Source of the DNA: Calendula officinalis
Taxonomy: Eukaryota > Streptophyta > Magnoliopsida > Asterales > Asteraceae
Assembly (NCBI GenBank): GCA_963853835.1
Contig: OY970825.1
Coordinates: 39,094,908-39,158,907 of the forward strand
Reading direction: 5' to 3'
Length of the DNA stretch: 64,000 bases
Of the stretch, positions 1 to 10,378 are shown piece after piece. A program made the position numbers and the translations under genes. Each line of letters begins with the position of its first letter. Within the stretch, counting starts at the first letter, position 1. The notes under the pieces are model-generated. The model was not told the origin of the DNA, did not search any database, and saw only the letters and a list, made by a program, of their open reading frames with translations.

Positions 1-965
1 CCATGCCACTTGAGAAGTTGGCAAAGTTGTATGTGGATGAGGTAGTAAGACTTCATGGAGTCCCGTTGTCGATTGTGTCCGATAGAGACGCGAGGTTTAC
101 CTCGAGATTTTGGAGATCGTTGCAAGAGGAGTTGGGAACGAAATTGCGGTTGAGTACGGCTTACCATCCGCAAACCGATGGTCAAAGTGAAAGGACCATT
201 CAAACGGTTGAGGATATGCTAAGATCGTGTGTGTTAGACTTTGGTGGTAAATGGGATGAACATTTACCGTTGGTTGAGTTCTCCTACAATAATAGTTACC
301 AATCGACGGTTAAGATGCCGCCTTACGAGGCGTTGTACGGAAGGAAATGTAGAACTCCATCGTGTTGGCTTGAAGCGGGTGAGACGAAACTCACGGGTCC
401 CGAGATTGTGAGGTTGACCAACGAAAAGATTGGGATAATCCAAACCAATATGAAAATCGCCCAAGATCGACAAAGAAGCTACTCGGGTTTGAAAAAGAGA
501 CCGTATGATTTGAATGTGGGAGACATGGTGATGTTGAAAGTATCGCCTTGGAAAGGCGTAATGCGGTTTGGTAAGAAAGGCAAATTGAGCCCAAGGTATG
601 TTGGCCCGTTTAAGATTTTGAAACGGGTCGGTTTGCAAGCTTTCAAGTTAGAACTCCCACCCGAACTTCAAGGTGTTCACGATACGTTTCATGTAAGTTA
701 TTTGAAGAAGTTCGTGGGTGAAGTTGAAAATATAATTCCATTGCAAGAATTGCGGGTTGATGCCCCGAACCGATTGATTGAGGAACCCGAAGCCATACTA
801 GAGTCAAAAACCAAGAAACTTCGGAATAAGGAAATTGAATTGGTGTTGGTCAAGTGGAAACATTCACTTGGGCCGAACTTGACTTGGGAAGTCAAGGATG
901 AGATTCGGAAAAGATACCCGAACTTTGTGAATTATGATGAGATTCCGAGGACGGAATCTCCTTAA
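1..965 (+). CDS. Ty3/gypsy polyprotein, C-terminal part (integrase core and chromodomain), partial
   Basis: This is the last 320 residues of a gypsy pol, open from the window edge to a stop at 963-965. The integrase core is recognised from SIVSDRDARFTS (second catalytic Asp) and STAYHPQTDGQSERT (catalytic Glu in QSERT). A C-terminal domain follows with GDMVMLKVSPWKGVMRFGKK and LSPRYVGPF. The end carries a chromodomain-like module (LVLVKWKHSLGPNLTWE) typical of the Tekay/Del chromoviruses, which target insertion to heterochromatin. The frame is uninterrupted here, unlike the related copies at 2636-5536 and 53993-56039. The first catalytic Asp and the rest of pol lie upstream, outside the window. 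The 3' LTR begins 12 bp after the stop, so this is an ordinary element 3' end. Confidence 0.93.
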   Translation, partial: MPLEKLAKLYVDEVVRLHGVPLSIVSDRDARFTSRFWRSLQEELGTKLRLSTAYHPQTDGQSERTIQTVEDMLRSCVLDFGGKWDEHLPLVEFSYNNSYQSTVKMPPYEALYGRKCRTPSCWLEAGETKLTGPEIVRLTNEKIGIIQTNMKIAQDRQRSYSGLKKRPYDLNVGDMVMLKVSPWKGVMRFGKKGKLSPRYVGPFKILKRVGLQAFKLELPPELQGVHDTFHVSYLKKFVGEVENIIPLQELRVDAPNRLIEEPEAILESKTKKLRNKEIELVLVKWKHSLGPNLTWEVKDEIRKRYPNFVNYDEIPRTESP

Positions 966-977
966 GGGGTGGATAGT
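964..977 (+). promoter_or_regulatory. Polypurine tract of gypsy element 1
   Basis: A purine-rich stretch AAGGGGTGGATAG lies directly before the LTR start TGTAACGACC. This is the expected position for priming plus-strand synthesis. The related element at 42289 has the same layout (AAGGGGTAGATAG before 56052). Confidence 0.6.
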
Positions 978-2635
978 TGTAACGACCCGAATTTTGTGAA
1001 TAAATAAATTGTACAAAATTATGATAAATAAGGATAATTCGTTTAAAGAACGTAGGAATTGGTTTCGTGTCGTTTGGACACCGTACGAGGAAGTTATGGG
1101 CGAAACCGGGTCGAGCTAAAGATTAAAAAGTGCAGCCTTGCTGTCTGAGGGACTTCGCGTCGCGAAGTATTGGTCACGATCGGGAACTTGGACCAGGGAG
1201 TTTGGCCTTTCATCGTGAAGTAGTTCCCGCCAGCATAACGATCGCGAACTATGCGTGTGGGAAAGAGTTCGCGTCACGAACTCCGGTAGCGATCGCGAAC
1301 TTTGGACGATACCAGCATTTAAGTCGGGAATCTTCATTTATTACACACATTAAACCCTAGTTTTTCCCCCTCATTGTGTGTGAACGATTTCTGGAGCATA
1401 AGGGTCGTTTGGAGCTTAATCTTCATCAAATCTTGGTGATTCTTGTTCCTAGTTGAAGATCTAAGGTAAATCTCCATCTCTCTTGTGTTAAGAGTCTTAG
1501 ATTTGAGTATGGAAGCTTGAATCATAAACCCTAGTTATGGATTTGTTCATGAATGGTTAAATGGAAGTAATATAACTTAGATCTATGGTATTTTAACAAG
1601 GAAAATGTGGTCATGTTATGAATACATGAAAATATGGTGATTTATGAACTTAGGGTTTGGTAATTTTGGGGAAAATGGTGCTAGTAGTTAACTAGCCATA
1701 GATTATGTAGTTAGTATAGATGATTAATGCAAACCATTGTATTGGTTTTGATATAGATTGTCGGTGGGAAGATTTGAGGCATTCAAATCTTGGAAAGTGA
1801 TATTAGTGTTCAAGGAAACACAACATTGGATAAGCTTGGCAAAGGTGAGTACATGAGAACTTTCAAACTGGGTACATAGCTAGTAAATGTTTTATGATTA
1901 AATGATTTTGTCGAGTCTTTAAGTAATTTAGTCTTTTATGTGATTTATGATGAATTGCTTGTATGATGATGAAATGATTGAATGATTGAGAAATGATGGA
2001 GCTATAAGCTCATAACGATAAAAGATAAGTAATGATGACGATGATGATGTCCCTAGGGCCGTAGTAGATTGGAGGCATTCCGGTTATTACGGTACCTTAA
2101 GGTTAGTGGTAGATTGGAGGCATTCCGATTACCCAATACCTATGAGTCCCGGTAGATTGGAGGCATTCCGATTACCGTGGAAATGATGGTCTTGATAGAT
2201 TGGAGGCATTCCGATTATCTTGACATTGGCCAATGATGAAAGTGATAAAGTGACCCAAAATAAACTTAGTAATATTATTTTAAGATTAAATGATATTATT
2301 TGACTATTTGTTTATCGGGTCTAAAACCCATGTATCTCACGAGGCAATTTTGTCTCACGTACTATGTTTGTGTTTTTGCTATGTACTCGGGTTCGGGATC
2401 GAAGATCTAGGAGGCCCGTTTAGAAGAGGCCTTGTTGAGATTAGCTCGGTGTTGATGATTAGAGTCCTTATCCTATGGTTAAGATATAATTTGTAACACC
2501 GTTTTTGTAAACTCTGATAATCTCGAACAAGAAACCTTTTCGTTTTTGTAAAACTGGTATTTGATGTTGATACAATGTTATGTATTTTTGAATTAAATGG
2601 TATTTAAATGTTGTTTTTAAAATTGAGGTGTTACA
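978..2635 (+). repeat. 3' LTR of gypsy element 1 (1,658 bp)
   Basis: The LTR starts TGTAACGACC directly after the pol stop and polypurine tract, and ends GGTGTTACA, giving canonical TG...CA ends. It is homologous to the LTRs at 42289-44009 and 56052-57758 at its ends and in blocks. At 1145-1310 it has CpG-rich GTTCGCG/CGCGAAC motifs. A tandem repeat sits at 2064-2219. The next bases, GACAC, continue another element's gag, so GACAC is the expected right half of a 5-bp target duplication; the left half is off-window. Confidence 0.9.
2064..2219 (+). repeat. Minisatellite inside gypsy LTR 1
   Basis: Four copies of GTAGATTGGAGGCATTCCG start near 2064, 2109, 2152 and 2195, at a spacing of 43-45 bp with variable linkers. 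The array ends about 416 bp before the LTR end. The related LTR at 42289 has a different array at the corresponding place. Confidence 0.85.
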
Positions 2636-5536
2636 GACACCGTGTATGAAACCTTGGGAAAGAAAGCCATTTATAAGATGTCGTGGGATGAGTTCACTAG
2701 AAGACTCAAAGAGAAGTATTGTCCCGAAAGGGAGTTGGAAGAGTTGTTGGAAGAATTCTTGCACTTCAAGAAAGGCAATTTTACCTTGGATGAGTATACC
2801 AAGAAGTTCACGGGATACCTCCCGTTTGTGTCAAGTACTTACCCAACCGAACGTTGTCGTGTGGTTCGGTTTGCTAATGGGTTACCATGAGAGTATGAAC
2901 TCGAAGTGAAGAGGGCGACCACTCTTGATGAGGCGATCAATGTCGCCCGAAGTGTTGAAAAAGTTAGTAAGAGAAGAGTGCAAGAGAGGTCGGTTGGTAA
3001 TGAAAAGAGGAAATTTGAAAGTTTTTCGGGACCATCCAAGAAAAGCAAGTTTGCCCCGAGCGGGTCAAAACAAGGAAGTGTCGGTGGATGTAGAAAGTGT
3101 GGTAGGGACCACAAGGGGGAATGCAAGGCGGATTCCAATGGTTGTTTCAAGTGTGGTCGTTTCGGCCACAAAGCTAAAGATTGCAAGGTTAAAAGCCTTG
3201 ATGAAGTTGAATGTTACTCGTGTCATGATAAGGGGCACTATAGCAATGTTTGCCCAAAGAAAGGAACCGAAACGTTGGTGTCAACCGCTCACAAGAAACC
3301 GGAGCCGTCAAAAGTCAAAGGGCGTGCCTTCCAACTCACGCGTGAAGAAGCCAAGGAGACTCATGATGTCGTCTCAGGTACCTTATTCATAAACCCCATA
3401 CCCACATATGTATTGATTGATTCGGGTTCTACTTATTCTTTCGTGTCTCATAAATTTGGTGCTAAGTTTAAGGTTCCACTAGAGTTACTCGATGATTTGT
3501 ATTAAACAGAAGTAGCCAATGGGAAAACCTCTATGGTTCAACACATCTATAGAGATTGTGAATTAGAAATCGATAGTAAGAAGTTTAAGGTTGATTTGAT
3601 GCCAATGGGGATTAAGGCTTTTGATGTGATTACTGGGATGGATTAGTTGGGAATCCATCAAGCCAAGATTTTGTGTGGAAAGAAGTTAGTATCGATTAAG
3701 TCTCCCGAAAATGAGAAGGTGTACATCTATGGGGAAAAGAGGCATCATATGCCAAACTTATTGACCGCCATTAAAGCAAGAAAATGTTTATCGAAAGGAT
3801 GTGCATCATTTATAGCTTATGTCCTAGATGGAAGAAAGGAGAAGAAGCCGGTCGAAAATTTGAAGATAATTCGGGATTTTCCCGAAGTCTTTCCCGATGA
3901 CTCACCCGGTTTGCCACCGGAGAGACAAGTCGAGTTCCGAATTGATTTAGTTCCGGGGCGACGCTGATTACCCGAGCCCCGTATCGCTTAGCTCCCACCG
4001 AAATGAGAGAGTTGATGGCTCAACTCCAAGATTTGCTTGATAAAGGTTTTAGCCATCCTAGTTCGTCACCATGGGGTGCACCGGTTTTATTTGTGAAGAA
4101 GAAAGATGGTTCGATGAGGATGTGTATCGATTACCGAGAACTTAACAAGATGACAATTAAGAACCGATATCCTTTGCCAAGGATAGATAATTTATTTGAT
4201 CAACTTCAAGGAATTGATTTGAGATCGGGTTACCATCAAGTTCGTGTCAAAGAAGGTGATACTGAGAAGACGACCTTTAGAACTCGTTATGGGCATTATG
4301 AATTTTTGGTGATGCCATTCGGTTTAACGAATGCCCCGGCTATTTTCATGGATCTCATGAATAAGGTTTGTTAACCATTCCTCGATAAATTCCTCATCGT
4401 GTTCATCGATGATATTCTTAAATTTTCCAAAACCGAAGAAGAACATGAAGAACACTTGAAGCAAACTCTAGAAGTTTTGAAACGGGAAAAGTTGTATGCA
4501 AAATTCTCAAAGTGTGAATTTTGGTTGCGGGAAGTTCAATTTCTTGGTCATGTAGTATCTCGAAGCGGGATAAAGGTTGACCCGTCTAAGATTGAAGCGG
4601 TGAAGAATTGGGAAGCACCAAAGACTCCAACCAAAGATAGAAGTTTTCTTGGGTTAGCCGGTTATTACCGAAGATTTATTGAAGATTTTTCCCGAGTGGC
4701 GGTCCCACTCACGAGGTTAACGAGAAAAGATGTGAAGTTTGATTGGGGGAAAAAGCAAGAGGATGATTTTGCCTTGTTGAAAGAGAAGTTGTGCAATGCA
4801 CCGATCCTCACTCTACCCGATGGTATGGAAGATTTCGTGGTGTATAGTGACGCCTCGAATAAAGGTCTCGGTTGTGTTTTGATGCAAAGGGGAAAGGTGA
4901 TAGCTTATGCTTCAAGACAATTAAAGAATGCGGAAGAAAGGTATACAACACATGATTTAGAGTTGGCGGCGATCATTTTCGCCTTGAAGATTTGGAGGCA
5001 TTACTTGTATGGTACAAGGTGTATTTTGTACACGGATCACAAGAGTCTCAAGTATGTATTTACACAAAAAGACTTGAATATGAGGCAAAGAAGGTGGATT
5101 GAGTTGATTAGTGACTATGATTGTGAAATCGTTTATCACGAGGGAAATGCTAATGTGGTAACCGACGCCTTGAGTAGAAAAGTCTATGAAAAACCGGTTA
5201 AGGCTAAGTTGATGGGGATTGATGTAGTATCTAGTTTTATTGAAAGTATAAAAACCGCACAAAAGGAAGTGATGTGGAAAGACGAGTATAGGCAAGAGAG
5301 GTTGGGAAAGAACCAAGTATTTGAAGAAAATGATCAAGGGTTAAAAACCGTGAATGGTCGGATTTGGGTTCTGAAATTCGGTGGAAACCGAAAAGTGTTG
5401 TTGAACGATGCTCACAAATCCAAGTACTCGATTCACCCCGGGAGTACAAAGACTTATCAAGACTTGAAGAGAATTTATTGGTGGCCCGGGATGAAGTCGA
5501 GAGTAGCAAAGTACATATCAAAATGTGCCACGTGTG
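2636..5536 (+). pseudogene. Gypsy element 2: broken gag-pol
   Basis: This is a Ty3/gypsy gag-pol without its 5' part, which was cut off by the insertion of element 1 (the sequence resumes mid-gag at DTVYETLGKKAIYKM). In order it shows the gag end; three CCHC zinc knuckles (CRKCGRDHKGEC, CFKCGRFGHKAKDC, CYSCHDKGHYSNVC) at about 3090-3260; protease VLIDSGSTYSF near 3410; RT from about 3960 with FIDDIL near 4403; RNase H from about 4830 with YSDASNKGLG; and the integrase zinc finger HPGSTKTYQDLK...CATC. Lesions are stops near 2888, 3503, 3643 and 4372, a one-base loss near 3957, and a short in-frame deletion in RT before DLRSGYHQ. At 5533-5536 integrase jumps straight into LTR sequence, so the integrase core and chromodomain are missing. 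It is non-functional. Confidence 0.9.
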
Positions 5537-5927
5537 ATTGGCTTATGGCAAGCCTTAGAGTTTGATTGACTATGTGCAATTTGATAATTATTGAATTATT
5601 ATTTTATTGCAATTATTTTCTAACCGAGTCTAAAACCCATGTTTCTCACGAGACAATCTTGTCTCACGTACTACGTTTATTTTGGCTATGTACTCAGGTT
5701 CGGGAGCTAAGGATTAGGCGGCCCGTAGTTAGTATTTGGAAGTGATTAGCTCGGTGTACTTATTTAATTCCCTAGACTATGGTTTTGATATATTTGTAAC
5801 ACCGGTTTTGGTACTTTCTAATTATTCCAAATGTTTTAGTTAAACCATATTTTTAGATACTCGGTTTGTAAAGACTTATAATTTTATTTAAAAGTTTTAA
5901 TTTGGGTCAAAAAATCGGTGTGTTACA
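5537..5927 (+). repeat. 3' end fragment of the gypsy element 2 LTR
   Basis: From GATTGGCTTATGGCAAGCC to the terminal TGTTACA this matches the last ~390 bp of the LTRs ending at 44009 and beginning at 56052. It is joined directly to integrase coding sequence. The LTR start, U3 region and minisatellite are deleted. Confidence 0.88.
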
Positions 5928-6140
5928 AATAACAACCATAGAACGCTTGAATTAGAAGAATAGTTATACGTTCGTTCTAAGCGAATTTGTTTGTCGGATA
6001 GGAAGCAATTGAGTAAAATCCACCATTTTATCAAATTTATGGTGTTATTTTGCAACTTTAATAATAATGATAGTAAAGGATCCATTCAGACAAGTTCATG
6101 CTACTAAAACGCATTCTTGTATTTGCTAATTGATTGTATT
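5928..6140. other. Unassigned sequence
   Basis: AT-rich sequence after the end of gypsy element 2. No coding signal or recognisable repeat boundary was seen. Confidence 0.5.
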
Positions 6141-7067
6141 CCATCTGTTATTGGTTACTTAACACTGTGTTCCAGAGTTTTAATTTGGAGAGAAGAGAAG
6201 AGAACATGAAAGAAATAAAAATGTTATCATGTTCCAGAGTTATTTTTATAAAAGAAAAGAAAAAAAGAGGAAAGAAATTATGGGCATTTTTTCTCTCCTA
6301 ATCTTCCTCCCAAAAGTGGGAAGATTTGGAGAGAAGAGAAATTATAATTAATTGCAATTACCAAACTAACCTTGTCATTACCTAATTTGATTACAATTTA
6401 AGGATAAAACTGTAAATATGTTATTTTTTTTCCTTTCTCTCCAACTGAGTAACACAAAAAATGGTAATTTTCTTTTCTTTTCTTTCCCACCCAGGAACAC
6501 AACAATAAAAATTATTTCCTTCTTCATGTAAAGAATTGGTGGGAATTGTAAAATAGAGAATTGCTGAAAACCAAGAATTGTATGTTATGTTAAGGAATGA
6601 TGCTAGTTATTCACGTGTCTGTCCTTCATGACTTAATTTTTTTTGTTACACTACGATTATAGCGATGTTTATAAATGTGATCATAGTTTGATTAAAAACT
6701 ATTTTTTATGTTATTGCATTTTTATTATGAGTTTATTTATATTTTTGTATGTTTTATGTTTTAATAATGATTGTTATTTAAAACAAATATATGGATGCTA
6801 ATGATAAAGTTGGTTCAATTCTCTATTGAATTTTTTGTTGTACCAAACAAAAGAAATGATTCTCTGTTACATTTCTCTGTTGAAATCTCTGTGCTACCAA
6901 ACAGAAGAATCAATTCTCATTCTCCACACTAATTCTCTTTCTCTACAATTCCATTCTCTGCAATCATTTTTCTACAATTTCATTCTCTGTACCAAACGCA
7001 CCCTTACCTTCTTTTCTTTTCTTTCATTAAAAAAGTCTGGAACACAGTGTAATAGTTACCAGATGGG
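6141..7067. mobile_element. MITE-like element with terminal inverted repeats
   Basis: The left end (CCATCTG...AACACTGTGTTCCAGAG, 6141-6175) is repeated in inverse orientation at the right end (TCTGGAACACAGTGTAATAG...CAGATGG, 7036-7067). The core ACACTGTGTTCCAGA is perfect at both ends, and purine-rich GAGAAGAGAAG sequence follows on each inner side. The interior (about 6540-7003) contains ACCAAACGCACCC and repeated short words such as TTCTCT, which look like a second, nested hAT-type MITE. No coding capacity and no clean target duplication was found, so superfamily and exact ends are uncertain. Confidence 0.6.
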
Positions 7068-7449
7068 TGTTGACTTGTTCAAGACAAGTTTTAATTTATC
7101 TAAGACAAATTAAAATAGTTGACAATTATACCCTTCATTGAAGACAATTAAAGTTATTTAATACTTATACCCTTACAATTATTCTACCTTTTTTCTAACA
7201 AATAAACCTGAATGCAAGAATTCCTCCAAACTTATATGATTTCCTCAAGGACTAAAATACCCAAAAAAACGTCAATTCGAATGTAACAGCCATTTATTGT
7301 TCACATATTGTAAAGGGTGATTTTCTAATTTGGACCAAATAAAATGAAATTTTCTTTGGGTTTCGATTCTTCCCAAAATACCCCGTAAAACTATCCCGTG
7401 AGCGTGCAACCATGCAACTCCACTAGAAGGCCGCCATGTGTCCGAGTTA
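7068..7449. other. Unassigned AT-rich sequence
   Basis: Nothing was recognised on either strand; short open frames here have no recognisable motif. Confidence 0.4.
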
Positions 7450-7630
7450 GTGCTGCTCAAATATTTACTACTAGTCGTTAATACTGCTCAACCTTATTAC
7501 TACTGCTCGTTAATACTGCTCAAACTTGTTACTACTGCTCGTTAGTACTGCTCTCCACTTTGTGCTGCTCGTTAATTCTGCTCCCAATTAGTGCTGCTCG
7601 TTAGTGCTGCTCCCAGTTAATACTGTCCAA
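7450..7630 (+). repeat. Degenerate minisatellite, core TACTGCTC
   Basis: About eight imperfect repeats of 20-25 bp are built on TRCTGCTCGTTARTACTGCTC and drift progressively (TACTGCTC, TGCTGCTC, TTCTGCTC). There is no coding function. Confidence 0.75.
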
Positions 7631-8394
7631 GTCTCCCAAGTCGCACGAGATATTTTAAGAAGATTAAAGTTTATCGGTCTTAAATGGGAGTCTCTCACCT
7701 TTTTTGATTTAAATTGATAATTATTTCTATTGCAAATATAAAAGTCGGATGGTGGCGTTTTAATAGGAAGCCCACGCATGTTAATTAAACACGGTTCCAC
7801 TTTCGTTATTTAAGAGGGCCGCAGGTCAGTCGCAAGAAAAGAGCCAAATCTTGTTCTTGTGTGGGCCGTATACATTCACAAGAAGATACTGCCAACAGCC
7901 CAACATTAAATATAAAATAGAACGCTTACAAGGGCCGAAATTTGGATTTCAATTAGGGGGCAATATATTTCTTAAGCGGGGCCCACATATTACTATTTTT
8001 TTAATCTTTAGATCAAAATAAAAATTGCCGAGATATTTCTAGGAAGATATATATATATTTACTGAAGCCACGCAATTGAACGGGGAGTCAGCCACACGGC
8101 AGATTGGTCACGAATTGAAACAAGCAGCATACACGAGAGACACTGGCAGCCGCATATTTCATTGACACAGTCGCAGGTCGGTTGGTAGTTAACAGAATAG
8201 CTTTATTTTGATTTTCTTTCAACATGTTAGGTTAAATTTGTTATGATCATTATGAAAAGCATGTTTTAATCTTTTTCTTAATGCATGAAATATTGTAGTA
8301 TTATTTGAACAATTTATAAGAGTTTATGTATTTACATTGATTTAGTTCGTTATAATTATTTATCTCCCGTAATTAAAATAAAGAGAGGAAAAAA
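7631..8394. other. Unassigned sequence upstream of the RPA-like fragment
   Basis: Mixed composition with a moderately GC-rich patch at 8060-8180. It might include 5' sequence of the RPA-like gene, but no exon can be supported. Confidence 0.3.
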
Positions 8395-9688
8395 ATGGTG
8401 TCGAGATTTTTTAAAGAAGGTAAATGCTACATCATATGCAACTTCATGATTGCTAAAAACGGTGGAAGGCTTCTTTTGTTACCTCGTACGTACAAGATAT
8501 GTTTTTACAAGTCAACCATTGTCACTCGCACTCGCATTGAACCGTTTGACAACAATACTCATGGTTTTGTTCTTGAACCATATAATCAATACTGGATGCT
8601 ACTAACCATGTATATTCTGAACAAGATGTCGTTAGTATGTTATTTTATTATTATACATAACCTTATAATTGATAATTGATAATTCTATCCAAAAATATAT
8701 TAATAACGGTATTTAACATGTAAATATGTTTGTTTAGTAAATGTGAATATGTGATAGACTGTGTAATTGGGAGAGGGGACATTGTGTCTAGACGTGGCAA
8801 ATGGGCAGTGTAGTGTCGGGTTCGTGTCATGTCGAGACATTAAACGTGTTGAGACCCCTAAATCAAACCTGGCACGTTTAATAAACGGGTTCAAAATGTT
8901 AACCCAAACCCGACACGGTTAATTTCGTGTCAACCCGGCCCAACCTGTTTAACCCGTTTAAGTCGTGAAAATGCGCATATAGCGATTAAACATAATAAAA
9001 ATCAAACAAAAATAAATAAAAATTCAAAATAAACATAATAAAAATACAACAAAAACGTAATATAACTAGATATTAAGCTCAATGTGAAATAAAACCTCAA
9101 TATTTTTTACTACAACGGCTAAGTTATAATATTTACATATACTTCTTGTTGAAATATATATATACTTAAAAATAAAAAAATTATTAAGCTCAATGTGAAA
9201 TAAAACCTCAATATTTTTTAAGCTCAATGTGAAATAAAACCTCAATATTTTTTACTACAACGACTAAGTTATAATATTTACATATACTTCTTGTTGAAGT
9301 AATATATTTAAAAATAAAAAATTTATTAAAATATATATATACTTAAACGGGTGGTTCGTGTTACCTTCGAGTTGAAATTATTGACACTAACCCAACCCGT
9401 TTAACTTTCGTGTCGTGTCGAGTCAACCCATTTATTTAAACGTGTTGAAACTTCTAACTCAAACCCACTAATTTCGTGTCGGGTTCGTGTCGAGCTTTCG
9501 TGTCGTGTCTGATTTTGCCAGGTCTAATCGTGTCTGTTACGTCTAATACTGAAAAAAAAGAGTGCGTTGAAACAGTTGTGGTAGAGGATGACGATTAAGT
9601 ACACCCTAAAAGATACTATATTTATTAATGCTATATTGTAATAATCTATGTATGTGGGACAAGTGATCCACCATATCGGATGAATATG
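8395..9688 (+). pseudogene. RPA70-like gene copy A, 5' exons (interrupted)
   Basis: The frame from 8395 reads FFKEGKCYIICNFMIAKNGG and TYKICFYKSTIV, the pattern of the first OB-fold (DUF223 type) of plant replication protein A large-subunit-like proteins, which bind single-stranded DNA. A second exon piece (about 8750-8788 joined to 9535-9596) reads VIGRGDIVSVTSN and KKECVETVVVEDDD. It is split by a hAT MITE at 8789-9526. After it, copy B has a normal donor (CCA|GTAAGT) where copy A has GAT|TAAGT, so the splice donor is lost. The third exon begins near 9640 with WDK-stop-STISDEYA and is cut by the copia insertion at 9689. Continuations are at 16171, 20266 and 32203. Such RPA-like genes occur both in hosts and in plant Helitrons; I cannot tell which this was. 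Confidence 0.7.
8789..9526. mobile_element. hAT-type non-autonomous element (738 bp)
   Basis: Ends are TAGACGTGGCAAA and TTTGCCAGGTCTA (inverted), with subterminal repeats of GTCGGGTTCGTGTC and AACCCGTTTAA type. The flanks ATTGTGTC (8781-8788) and ATCGTGTC (9527-9534) form an 8-bp target duplication with one mismatch, the hallmark of hAT transposons. Removing the element restores the reading frame of the RPA-like exon, matching copy B. The interior is AT-rich, includes a duplicated block (AAGCTCAATGTGAAATAAAACC) near 9071, 9186 and 9219, and has no transposase. Confidence 0.85.
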
Positions 9689-10330
9689 TGTCAGGATCGA
9701 TTAACTATGAAGAGTTAATAAACACCTTTAGATCTAATTGATGATAGAAGTTGCAGCGGATCAACACTATATCAATATATTAAGAACAATGAACTGTAAA
9801 ACAATATGCGAAAATATTAAGAACACAGTTTCACAAAAAGCTTCAATGTATATTATTGATTAACAATACACACGTACGTTTACAATTCGTAAGGAACTAT
9901 ATATAATAGTCCTTGAAGCCTAACTATTTACCCTAGTTATTCTAGGACTTGATTTACATCTAATAATAAAAGATATACATTGAATTACATTCTATAACTA
10001 ACTCTGCGAAGATCTCGGACTTTGATATGCTTCCAAAACGTATACCAGTAGTAACTGCAATCACCAGTAGTAAATATGCATCGTCAGTAGTATCTCTGGT
10101 GACCAGAAGTAAGTCCAATACCAACGTCAGTAGTAACTACTAATGATCAGTAGTATCTTCAATATAAGCATGATAAGTAGTAACTTTAGTTATAGTTCTT
10201 CACTAGTATCAACTCATCAGTACTAAGTGTTTCTGCCCCATCAGTAACAACCATAGTCTTCATCAGTAATAACTATGATCAGTACTAACTGCAGCATCAG
10301 TAATAAGTTGAACTGTGATTTGGTCTAACA
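9689..10330 (-). repeat. 3' LTR of copia element A
   Basis: On the minus strand it starts TGTTAGACCAAATCACAG and ends GATCCTGACA. It carries an array of CAGTAGTA (TACTACTG on the element strand) at 10065-10300. Confidence 0.92.
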
Positions 10331-10378
10331 ATCTCCCCCTAAACTTATTGATCCTCTTTCAATCAATCAAGTTTCTAT

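Noticed and set aside
1130..1360. Open frame with regular sequence in the first gypsy LTR
   Set aside because: It lies wholly in the LTR, has no domain, and is produced by the CpG-rich palindromic repeats.
7450..7630. CRISPR-like array
   Set aside because: Repeats are degenerate and contiguous without unique spacers, in a plant nuclear context.
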